Shown here: positions 57,012-64,000 of the stretch, piece after piece | How the letters are laid out: each line of letters begins with the position of its first letter | How positions within the stretch are numbered: the stretch's first letter is position 1 | NCBI RefSeq assembly: GCF_902506435.1 | Contig: NZ_LR733215.1 | Coordinates: forward strand, 951,841-1,015,840 | Length of the DNA: 64,000 nucleotides | Direction of reading: 5' to 3' | DNA from: Nocardioides sp. AX2bis | GTDB lineage: Bacteria; Actinomycetota; Actinomycetes; Propionibacteriales; Nocardioidaceae | The notes under the pieces: model-generated | Told to the model about the DNA's origin: nothing | Databases searched by the model: none | Seen by the model: the letters and a program-made list of their open reading frames with translations, nothing else | Program-made: the position numbers and the translations under genes

Positions 57012-57109
57012 GCGCGCGCATCGCCGTCGCCTGGGCCCTGGTCGGCATCCCGCTGGCCTACGGCATCACCGAGACCGTCCGACGGGCCCTCCCGCTCTTC
57101 ACCGGTTAA
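57008..57109 (+). CDS. 33-residue MFS transporter small subunit
   Basis: A 33-residue protein overlapping the MFS stop by 4 nt, with one membrane helix (about residues 4-22: IAVAWALVGIPLAYGITETV) and a short charged end. It matches what I recall of the small one-helix proteins encoded just after OFA-type transporters. Its tight coupling and conserved-looking helix argue that it is real and works with the transporter. It ends inside the promoter of the acyl-CoA dehydrogenase gene. Confidence 0.75.
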   Translation: MSARIAVAWALVGIPLAYGITETVRRALPLFTG

Positions 57110-57134
57110 CAACTGCTAACCAACGGGCTAGGCT
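57106..57134 (+). promoter_or_regulatory. Sigma-70-type promoter with palindromic operator for the acyl-CoA dehydrogenase gene
   Basis: TTAACA (57106-57111) and TAGGCT (57129-57134) are spaced 17 bp, with the ATG 6 nt further: a good promoter producing a leaderless mRNA. An imperfect palindrome, GTTAACAACTGCTAAC at 57105-57120, overlaps the -35 box and looks like a TetR-type operator. Confidence 0.65.
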
Positions 57135-57140
57135 GCGGGC

Positions 57141-58334
57141 ATGACCTCCGCCTTCGAGCTGTCCCGCGAGCACGACGAGTTCCGCCACAGCGTCCGCGAC
57201 TTCGCCGAGGACCGCATCCGACCGCACGCCGCCGACTGGGACCGCGAGCACCACTTCCCGGTCGACGTCGTGCGCGAGATGGGCAAGATGGGGCTCTTCG
57301 GGCTCACCGCACCCGAGGCGTACGGCGGGGCCGGCGAGGACGGTGACTTCACCAGCCTCTGCGTGGCGATCGAGGAGCTCGGCCGGGTCGACCAATCGAT
57401 GGGCATCACGCTGCAGGCGGGCGTGGGCCTGGGGATCAACCCGATCCTGACCTACGGCACGGCCGAGCAGCGCGAGCGCTGGCTGCCCGAGCTGGTCGCG
57501 GGCGAGCGGCTCGCCGGGTTCGGCCTGACCGAGCCCGGCGCCGGCTCCGACGCCGGGGCCACCCAGACCCGGGCCGAGATGGTCGGCGACGAGTGGGTGG
57601 TCAACGGCGCCAAGCAGTTCATCACCAACTCCGGCTCGGAGATCACCAGCCTGGTCACCGTCACCGCCCGCACCGGCGAGCGCGAGGACGGCCGCCCCGA
57701 GATCAGCGCGATCATGCTGCCCTCGGGCACGCCCGGCTTCACCGTGGAGAAGGCCTACGACAAGCTCGGCTGGCACGCCTCGGACACCCACCCGCTGTCG
57801 TTCGCCGACGCCCACGTCCCCGCCGACCACCTGCTCGGCGAGCGGGGTCGCGGGTACGCCCAGTTCCTGGCCACCCTCGACGACGGCCGGGTCGCCATCT
57901 CGGCCCTGGCCACCGGCTGCATCCAGGCGTGCCTGGAGGCCTGCGTGACCTACGCCGGGGAGCGGCAGACCTTCGGCGGCCCGATCGGGCGCAAGCAGGG
58001 CGTGGCCTTCCAGGTCGCCGACCTCGAGGTGATGGTGCAGGCCAGCCGCCTGATGACCTACCGCGCCGCGGCGATGAAGGACGCGATGGAGCGGGGCGAG
58101 CAGGTCTCGACCAAGCAGTTCAAGCAGGCCGCCGCCGCCGCCAAGCTGTACACCACCGAGTCCGCGGTCACCGCGACCCGGATCGCCACCCAGGTCTTCG
58201 GCGGCTACGGCTTCATGGAGGAGTACCCCGTCGCGCGGCTCTACCGCGACGCCAAGGTGCTCGAGATCGGCGAGGGCACCTCGGAGGTCCAGCGGATGCT
58301 GATCGCGCGGGGGCTCGGCCTGCCGGTCGAGTGA
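57141..58334 (+). CDS. Acyl-CoA dehydrogenase
   Basis: 397-residue FAD enzyme catalysing the first step of acyl-CoA oxidation. FGLTEPGAGSDAG (about residues 132-144) and the FAD segment RQTFGGPIG are typical. The catalytic base is E378 in IGEGTSE, as in short/medium-chain dehydrogenases rather than isovaleryl-CoA dehydrogenase. It is complete, but its 3' end (the bases around the stop, 58329-58345) is copied in the following repeat array. A likely regulated promoter is upstream. Confidence 0.95.
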   Translation: MTSAFELSREHDEFRHSVRDFAEDRIRPHAADWDREHHFPVDVVREMGKMGLFGLTAPEAYGGAGEDGDFTSLCVAIEELGRVDQSMGITLQAGVGLGINPILTYGTAEQRERWLPELVAGERLAGFGLTEPGAGSDAGATQTRAEMVGDEWVVNGAKQFITNSGSEITSLVTVTARTGEREDGRPEISAIMLPSGTPGFTVEKAYDKLGWHASDTHPLSFADAHVPADHLLGERGRGYAQFLATLDDGRVAISALATGCIQACLEACVTYAGERQTFGGPIGRKQGVAFQVADLEVMVQASRLMTYRAAAMKDAMERGEQVSTKQFKQAAAAAKLYTTESAVTATRIATQVFGGYGFMEEYPVARLYRDAKVLEIGEGTSEVQRMLIARGLGLPVE

Positions 58335-58343
58335 CCCCGTCGG

Positions 58344-58620
58344 TGGGCGTCACGAGACCTGGTGGGCCGAGTGACCCCGTCGGTGGTCGAGGAGCGAGCG
58401 CAGCGAGCGTCACGAGACCTGGTGGGCCGAGTGACCCCGTCGGTGGTCGAGGAGCGAGCGCAGCGAGCGTCACGAGACCCGGCCGGCCGGGTGACCCCGT
58501 CGGCGGTCGAGGAGCGAGCGCAGCGAGCGTCACGAGACCTGGCTGGCCGGGTGGCCCCGTCGGTGGTCGAGGAGCGAGCGCAGCGAGCGTCACGAGACCT
58601 GGTGGGGCGAGCGGCAGGCG
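58344..58620. repeat. 60-bp tandem repeat array after the acyl-CoA dehydrogenase gene
   Basis: Four 60-bp units start at 58381, 58441, 58501 and 58561, with a shortened unit before them. Each combines the 38-bp dispersed core (GGTCGAGGAGCGAGCGCAGC...CACGAGACC) with a 22-bp linker resembling the gene's own end (CGAGTGACCCCGTCGGTG occurs at 58329-58346 and in the linkers). It fills the 287-bp gap before the lipase gene. Confidence 0.92.
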
Positions 58621-58621
58621 C

Positions 58622-59464
58622 CTAGCCGCGCACGCCCGGCACGTGGCGGGCGACGAAGGCGAGCAGGTCGCCGAGCACCTCGTCGCGGTTGGTCTCGTTG
58701 AGGATCTCGTGCCGCGCCCCGGGGTAGGTGTGCTGCTCGGCGTCGGGGTTGCCGGCCGACAGCGCCTCCCAGCCCGCCCGGGACGGGCCGATCGGCACGA
58801 GCTGGTCGTCCTCGCCGTGCAGCCACAGCAGCGGCGTGCCGGTGACGGCGCCGGCCTCGGTGACCCGCCCCATCGCGGTCACCAGCGCCTGGAGCGTGGG
58901 GCGCTTGAAGGGGCCGTGCCAGACGAGGTCGTCGGCGACGTACGCCTCGCCGACCGCTGCGTCGCGCGAGAGCGTGGCCGGGTCGATCGGCACGTCGGGG
59001 ATCTCCTCGGCCCCCAGCAGCGCGGTGACCGCGGCCCACTCGCCGAGCACGGGTCCGCTGAGGGCCACCGCCGTCAGGTCGGCGCCGTGGCGCTGGGCGT
59101 ACCGGGCGCCGATCAGGCCGCCCATGGAGTGCCCGACGAGCACCACCGGGAGGCCCGGGTGCGCCTCGCGGGCAGCCTGCTCGAGCAGGTGCACGTCGTC
59201 GACGACGCGGTCGATGTCGCTCACCAGCACCCGCTCGCCGCCGCTGCGTCCGTGCCCCACGTGGTCGACGCCCCACACGGCCGCGCCGGCCGCCGTGAGC
59301 CGCGTCGCGACGTGCTCGTAGCGACCGACGTGCTCGCCGTAGCCGTGCACGAGCAGCGCGACCCAGGTCGGGTCGGTGGCCTCCCAGCGGCGTCCCACGA
59401 GGGGGCCGGCGTGGCCGTCGAGGTGCAGGTCGGTGCTGGGCGTGGCCGGGGACGTCGTCGTCAT
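58622..59464 (-). CDS. Alpha/beta hydrolase, monoacylglycerol lipase-like
   Basis: 280-residue serine hydrolase. HGYGEH at 40-45 starts the oxyanion region, GHSMGG puts the nucleophile at S113, HGEDDQLVP gives the acid, and GARHEILNE the His. This HGxGEH plus GHSMGG combination is typical of monoacylglycerol lipases and lysophospholipases. No signal peptide. The ATG lies 7 nt from a TAACGT box. It starts 10 bp downstream of the MFS gene's stop. Confidence 0.88.
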   Translation of the reverse strand: MTTTSPATPSTDLHLDGHAGPLVGRRWEATDPTWVALLVHGYGEHVGRYEHVATRLTAAGAAVWGVDHVGHGRSGGERVLVSDIDRVVDDVHLLEQAAREAHPGLPVVLVGHSMGGLIGARYAQRHGADLTAVALSGPVLGEWAAVTALLGAEEIPDVPIDPATLSRDAAVGEAYVADDLVWHGPFKRPTLQALVTAMGRVTEAGAVTGTPLLWLHGEDDQLVPIGPSRAGWEALSAGNPDAEQHTYPGARHEILNETNRDEVLGDLLAFVARHVPGVRG

Positions 59465-59471
59465 GGGGGCG

Positions 59472-59477
59472 ACGTTA
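59472..59477 (-). promoter_or_regulatory. Putative -10 box of the lipase gene
   Basis: TAACGT on the minus strand overlaps the end of the MFS gene and lies 7 nt before the lipase ATG. Confidence 0.35.
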
Positions 59478-60701
59478 GCCCGCCGGCTCCTCCACGCGGG
59501 GGAGCGTCTCGGGCGCCCGCAGCCAGGGCAGCAGGGCGAGCAGGCTGACGGCCGCGGTGGTGGCGAACGCCCACCCGTACCCGACCTGGTCGGCGACGAC
59601 CCCGACCAGGATCGGTCCACCGATCGCGCCGGCGTCCTGCGCCATCTGGAACGTCGACAGGACCGTGCCGCCGCTGCGCTCGGCGGTGACGACGTCGGCG
59701 ACCGCGGCCTGCTGGCCCGGGTTGACCAGTCCGGCGCCGACCCCGGAGACCGCCGACAGCACGAGCAGCACCAGCAGGTCGCCGCTCAGCCCGATCAGGC
59801 CGAGACCCAGCGCGGTGACGACCAGCCCCACGAGCACGAGCGGACGCCGTCCGGTGCGGTCGGCGACGCGACCGGCGACCTGGAGGGTCGCCGCGGTCCC
59901 GGCCGCGGCGAGCGCGAGCGACACCCCGGCGACCCAGGTCTCGTCGTGCACGGCCACCGCGAACTGTGGCAGGACCGCGACCCGGACGCCGAAGTTGCAC
60001 CAGCCGTTGGCGAAGGCCGAGGCCAGGCAGGCGCGGTACGTCGGGTGGGCCAGGGCCTCCCGCAGGAGCATCGGCGGCCGCGGTGGCGCGTCCGCGGGCG
60101 GGCGCAGCGCGGCTCCGCTCAGCCGGAACCCGACGACGGCCGCGGCCAGCACGAGCGCCACGGCGTACGCGACGAACGGCAGCCGCAGGCCGAAGGTGGC
60201 CAGCGCCCCGCCGAAGACCGGGCCGAGCATGCCGCCGACGAGGAACGAGCTGGCGTACGCCGAGGAGACCCGGCCGCGGATCGTCGGTGGTGCCAGGCGC
60301 ACCAGCAGGGCCAGCGCGGAGACGGTGAACATGGTCGAGCCGATGCCGCCGAGCCCCCGCAGCACCAGCAGCTGGGCGTAGGACTGCGCGAAGGCGGTGG
60401 CCAGCGACGAGGCCGCGACCACCAGCAGACCGGTCAGGTAGACCGGGCGCTCGCCGAGCCGGGTGACCAGCGCGCCGCCGGCGGGGGCGAAGACCAGGCG
60501 GAAGAACGCGAACGCCGAGACCACCAGCGACGCCGCGGCCACCCCGACGTCGAAGCTGCGGGCGTAGGCCGGCAGCACCGGCGAGACCAGGCCGAACCCG
60601 ATCGCGATCACGAACGCCGAGCCGATCAGGACCTTGATCTCGCCCGGGATCGGGATCTTCTCCGGCGGGGTCGTGCTGCTGCGGCGGGTGCTGTCCCTCA
60701 T
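59475..60701 (-). CDS. MFS transporter, DHA1-like
   Basis: 408-residue, 12-helix exporter-like protein. The first helix region FGLVSPVLPAYARSFDVGVA and the loop GALVTRLGERPVYLTGLLV fit drug/proton antiporters. The ATG overlaps the maf stop (ATGA), so it is coupled to maf and the PhoD-like gene. The first 25 residues are polar. Substrate unknown. Confidence 0.85.
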   Translation of the reverse strand: MRDSTRRSSTTPPEKIPIPGEIKVLIGSAFVIAIGFGLVSPVLPAYARSFDVGVAAASLVVSAFAFFRLVFAPAGGALVTRLGERPVYLTGLLVVAASSLATAFAQSYAQLLVLRGLGGIGSTMFTVSALALLVRLAPPTIRGRVSSAYASSFLVGGMLGPVFGGALATFGLRLPFVAYAVALVLAAAVVGFRLSGAALRPPADAPPRPPMLLREALAHPTYRACLASAFANGWCNFGVRVAVLPQFAVAVHDETWVAGVSLALAAAGTAATLQVAGRVADRTGRRPLVLVGLVVTALGLGLIGLSGDLLVLLVLSAVSGVGAGLVNPGQQAAVADVVTAERSGGTVLSTFQMAQDAGAIGGPILVGVVADQVGYGWAFATTAAVSLLALLPWLRAPETLPRVEEPAG

Positions 60702-61327
60702 CGGCTCCAGAGCCCGGTCCAGGAGTGGTCCAGGGCGCGCACCATCGTGCGGAGCAGCGGCAGGCTGACCCCGACCACGGTGTGGAAGTCGCCCTCGATC
60801 CCGGTCACGAACGCGCCCCCGAGGCCGTCGACGGTGAAGGCGCCCGCGACCTGCAGCGGCTCCCCGGTCGCGACGTAGGCCGCGATCTCGTCGTCGTCGA
60901 CGTCGGCGAAGTGGACCGTCGTGGCCGCCCCGCGGAGCTCGGTGCGCCCGGTCGCGGTGTCGCGCAGGCAGTGACCGGAGTGCAGGACGCCGGAGCGACC
61001 GCGCATCGCGTGCCACCGGCGTACGGCGTCCTCGGCGTCGGCGGGCTTGCCCAGCGCCTCCCCGTCCAGCTCGAGCACCGAGTCGCAGCCCAGCACGAGC
61101 GCGCCGGCGGGCAGGCCGTGCTCCTCGGCGCGGTCGGCGACGGCGGCGCACTTGAGCGCGGCCAGGCCCGGGGCCAGCTCGGCGGGGGGGAGCCCGTCGA
61201 GCACCGACTCGTCGACGCCCGAGACGACCACGAGCGGGGCGAGCCCGGCGCTGCGCAGGGTCGCCAGCCGGGCCGGGGAGGCCGAGGCCAGCACGAACGG
61301 GACGGACGGGAGGTGCGGGTCGGTCAC
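60698..61327 (-). CDS. maf: Maf family nucleotide pyrophosphatase
   Basis: 209-residue house-cleaning phosphatase that hydrolyses non-canonical or excess nucleoside triphosphates (dTTP, UTP or m7GTP depending on subgroup). LASASPARLATLR opens the substrate site, GCDSVLELDG carries the catalytic Asp, and GAFTVDGLGGAFVTGIEGD is conserved. The GTG overlaps the PhoD stop (GTGA). Maf beside acyl-CoA carboxylase genes is a conserved actinobacterial arrangement; here one phosphatase gene lies between. Confidence 0.92.
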   Translation of the reverse strand: MTDPHLPSVPFVLASASPARLATLRSAGLAPLVVVSGVDESVLDGLPPAELAPGLAALKCAAVADRAEEHGLPAGALVLGCDSVLELDGEALGKPADAEDAVRRWHAMRGRSGVLHSGHCLRDTATGRTELRGAATTVHFADVDDDEIAAYVATGEPLQVAGAFTVDGLGGAFVTGIEGDFHTVVGVSLPLLRTMVRALDHSWTGLWSR

Positions 61328-63060
61328 GGGACGGTGACCTCGGAGACCGAGCGCAGGCGCGGGTGGGCGTGGTCGTCGCCCTCGACGTCGCCGGTGGCCC
61401 ACCAGATCCGCAGGCCGGGCTCGGTGATCTCGAGGGTGGCCAGGTTGTTGTCGAACCACGGGCCGCGGGCCAGGCGCCAGCGCAGCGGCGCGTCGGGCAC
61501 CTTGGCCGAGCGGGCGACGACGTGGCCGAGCGGGCCGGCGACGCCGTAGGAGGCGACGGCGGTGGCGTAGCGCCACTCGCGCTGCAACGGGTTGCGGATC
61601 GGCGAGCAGACGGCCTGGATGATCCGGCTCTGCAGCGGCGGACCGGAGCGGGCCTCCTGACGCGTGGGTCGGGCCTCGGAGACGTAGCTGTGGTGCACGT
61701 CGCCGGACAGGAACGTGACCGTCGTCGGCGCCCGGCCGCGCTGGCCGCGCGAGGTCTCCAGGGTCATCCGCGCGACCTGCTGGAAGGCGTCCTGGAAGGC
61801 GGCCCAGTGCTCGAGGTCGACACCCTGGCGGAGCTTCTCGCCGAGCTTCGCGCCGCGGGCGCCCCAGGCGCCGCCGGACAGCGCCTCGTTGAAGGCCTCG
61901 ACGTAGTGCAGGCCGGGAGCGAGCAGGTAGGGCAGGGACGTGCCGACCAGCAGGTGGTCCACGTCGCCGCGCATCTGGTCGTCGAGCCACTCCATCTCGG
62001 CCTCGTCGAGCAGGCTGCGCTGGTCCTCCTCGAGGACGCGGGCGGCGCGGGAGTCGATGACGACCAGGCGCGCCTGCGAGCCGTACTGGCGCACGTAGCT
62101 CCAGCGGTACGACGTCGGCTCCTGGTCGGCGCGGTCGGCGAACTCGTCGAGGGCCTCGGAGATGTCGATCTCACCGTCGGCGTCGAAGGCGTCGCGGGCC
62201 TCGACGCGGTTCCAGATCGGGTCGGCGTTGCGCTCCTCGGGCGTCATGTTGCCGAGGTGCTGGTAGACCCAGTACGACGCCAGGCCGCCGACGATCCGGC
62301 TGTGCCACCAGTCGGTGGCCTCCATCTCGTCCTTCCACGCCTTGGAGGTGTTCCAGTCGTCGCGGATGTCGTGGTCGTCGAAGATCATCGCCGAGGGCAC
62401 GGTCGAGAGCAGCCAGCGGTTGGCGGGGTCGTTCCAGGCCAGCAGGTAGAGGTGGGCGTACTCCTCGTAGTCCTTCAGTTCGGTCCAAGGCGCCTGCTCG
62501 ATGTCGCGGCGCTCGGAGATGAACTCGCGCATCGCCGGGGTGGTCTCGTCGGCGTAGACCTGGTCGCCCAGGAACAGCACGAGGTCGGGCCAGCGGACCC
62601 GGCCCGGGTCGGGGTCCCCGCCCTCGGTGGCCTCGGTGACGCCGGCCATCCGCAGCGCGTAGGCCCGCAGGGCGTCCACGCCGTGGGTCTTGTTGCCGGC
62701 GGCGTCGTGCTCCACCGCGGTGCGGCAGGAGCCGAAGGCCATCCGCAGCGGCTTCTCGTGGTCGAGGGTCGGGATCAGCGACGGCGGGTAGGGCGAGCCG
62801 GCCTCGGGCCAGACCTGCTTCGCACCGGAGCCGTCGTCGACCTCCACGGTGTAGGGGTACTTGCCGCCCTTGGACATCCCGTCCACGTGCACCAGCGCGT
62901 AGTGGTGGCCGTGCACCCGGAAGGTGCGCGTACTACCCACGTGCTCCTGCTCGTCACCGGCGCGCACGGTCACCAGGGCGGAGGCGTCGGTCTCGACCCA
63001 GATCGAGGCGGAGGTCTCGTCGACGTGGCGGAGCAGGGGACCGAGGACGAGAGCAGACAT
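61324..63060 (-). CDS. PhoD-like metallophosphatase
   Basis: 578-residue alkaline phosphatase D-type protein. FLGDQVYADE, IFDDHDIRDDWN and SGDVHHSY are the Fe/Ca metal-ligand blocks of PhoD. An N-terminal beta domain (about 1-110) precedes the catalytic part. No Tat or Sec signal peptide is seen, unlike secreted PhoD, so the enzyme is probably intracellular. The ATG at 63060 is chosen; the in-frame extension upstream reads through palindromic element A and is unlikely to be translated. Confidence 0.86.
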   Translation of the reverse strand: MSALVLGPLLRHVDETSASIWVETDASALVTVRAGDEQEHVGSTRTFRVHGHHYALVHVDGMSKGGKYPYTVEVDDGSGAKQVWPEAGSPYPPSLIPTLDHEKPLRMAFGSCRTAVEHDAAGNKTHGVDALRAYALRMAGVTEATEGGDPDPGRVRWPDLVLFLGDQVYADETTPAMREFISERRDIEQAPWTELKDYEEYAHLYLLAWNDPANRWLLSTVPSAMIFDDHDIRDDWNTSKAWKDEMEATDWWHSRIVGGLASYWVYQHLGNMTPEERNADPIWNRVEARDAFDADGEIDISEALDEFADRADQEPTSYRWSYVRQYGSQARLVVIDSRAARVLEEDQRSLLDEAEMEWLDDQMRGDVDHLLVGTSLPYLLAPGLHYVEAFNEALSGGAWGARGAKLGEKLRQGVDLEHWAAFQDAFQQVARMTLETSRGQRGRAPTTVTFLSGDVHHSYVSEARPTRQEARSGPPLQSRIIQAVCSPIRNPLQREWRYATAVASYGVAGPLGHVVARSAKVPDAPLRWRLARGPWFDNNLATLEITEPGLRIWWATGDVEGDDHAHPRLRSVSEVTVP

Positions 63061-63153
63061 GGTTTCAGCGTCGCACGCGGGGCCACGGGCGGTGTTCACC
63101 CGGTGCAGCGCCGCCGGCGACGCGTGGCCGGGCCGTCGTGCACCGGTCCTCGA

Positions 63154-63212
63154 CGCTGCCTCACGTTCGTGTGGCCGCAGGGGTCGATCTGCCACACGAA
63201 CGTGAGGCAGCG
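63154..63212. repeat. Dispersed palindromic element A, copy 2
   Basis: Perfect 22-bp arms at 63154-63175 and 63191-63212 with a 15-nt centre, nearly the same as copy 1 at 28829-28887. It lies between accE and the PhoD-like gene. Confidence 0.9.
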
Positions 63213-63231
63213 GGAGGGGCGTACGACGTCC

Positions 63232-63479
63232 TCAGCGCGGCAGGCCGCTGGCCCGCCAGCCCCCGGCACCGTGGGGCAGCGGCTCGCGGTGGCGCCGCCG
63301 CGGCGCCGACCACGCGGACGTACGACGCGGGGCCGGCGCCTCGCCGCCTCCCATCGCCCCGATCACGGCGACCAGCGCCGCGAGCTCCTCGGGGGTCGGG
63401 TCGCCCTTGACCACCCGGAGCGCGGGCGGTGCCGCCACGGCGTCCACGGCGTCGACGGAGGTCTCGTCCTCGGCGGCCA

Positions 63480-63480
<1 letters not shown>
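63232..63480 (-). CDS. Acyl-CoA carboxylase epsilon subunit
   Basis: 82-residue AccE/PccE-type protein. The conserved block LRVVKGDPTPEELAALVAVI (about residues 22-41) is the short segment that binds the alpha/beta complex and raises activity; the acidic N terminus and Arg-rich C terminus are typical. The ATG shares one base with the beta-subunit stop (TGATG), so both are translated together. Confidence 0.9.

Positions 63481-64000
<520 letters not shown>

Noticed and set aside
58344..58620. CRISPR array
   Set aside because: Periodic repeat units with linkers look CRISPR-like, but the linkers are nearly identical, the same core is dispersed singly elsewhere, and no cas gene is near.
61324..63195. 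Longer PhoD-like protein starting at 63195
   Set aside because: The extra 45 residues are encoded by palindromic element A and the gap; homologous sequence begins at the ATG at 63060.

Overview
The window is very GC-rich with strong third-position GC, GTG starts and many 1-4 nt gene overlaps, all typical of an actinobacterium. Gene content suggests Propionibacteriales, probably Nocardioides or a close relative: actinobacterial acyl-CoA carboxylase with a small epsilon subunit, a single-anchor succinate dehydrogenase, mutAB-meaB, the trpS / 2'-5' RNA ligase / YihY / SCO4848-like order beside sdh, and a dispersed repeat with core GGTCGAGGAGCGAGCG that I recall from Nocardioides genomes. The assignment is inference; no rRNA is present. 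I found no tRNA or rRNA genes, prophage, insertion sequence or CRISPR-Cas.

Layout. 0.1-7.8 kb: lactate permease, an exporter, an SRPBCC protein, a double GNAT, trpS and a coupled run of RNA ligase-like, YihY and small membrane protein genes. 7.9-12.6 kb (minus): sdhB-sdhA-sdhC and a glycosyltransferase. 12.6-19.2 kb: a repeat array, then mutA-mutB-meaB and an M20 amidohydrolase. 19.4-27.5 kb: a BMP-type nucleoside ABC importer with cytidine deaminase, a cytochrome P450 and thymidine phosphorylase in one overlapping run. 27.5-42.7 kb: more salvage genes (adenosine deaminase, uridine kinase-like, deoC with two aldehyde dehydrogenases, phosphopentomutase/phosphomannomutase-like, purine nucleoside phosphorylase) among small redox genes, a C39-like cysteine protease, palindromic repeats and an inverted-repeat-bounded gene with an endonuclease-like C terminus. 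42.7-48 kb: dihydrolipoyl dehydrogenase, an LpdA-type quinone reductase, a SpoIID-like protein and a BenE transporter. 48.1-55.4 kb (minus): pyruvate carboxylase, two PH-domain membrane proteins and a biotin carboxylase/BCCP subunit. 55.6-64 kb: an OFA-family MFS transporter with a 33-residue partner, acyl-CoA dehydrogenase, a 60-bp tandem array, lipase, MFS exporter, maf, PhoD-like phosphatase, and carboxylase epsilon and (truncated by the window edge) beta subunits.

Two metabolic themes dominate. One is nucleoside scavenging: import, deamination, phosphorolysis, pentose-phosphate isomerisation, then DeoC cleavage to glyceraldehyde-3-phosphate and acetaldehyde, with an aldehyde dehydrogenase adjacent. 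The other is propionyl-/acyl-CoA and C4 metabolism: acyl-CoA dehydrogenase, acyl-CoA carboxylase, methylmalonyl-CoA mutase with MeaB, succinate dehydrogenase, pyruvate carboxylase and lactate uptake.

Most unusual: a P450 translationally linked inside the nucleoside operon, an endonuclease-like gene bounded by 76-bp inverted repeats, several dispersed repeat families (one apparently copied together with the 3' end of a host gene, one translated into a protein N terminus), candidate operator palindromes, and a recurrent ANNNT box 6-7 nt before start codons that implies widespread leaderless transcription.
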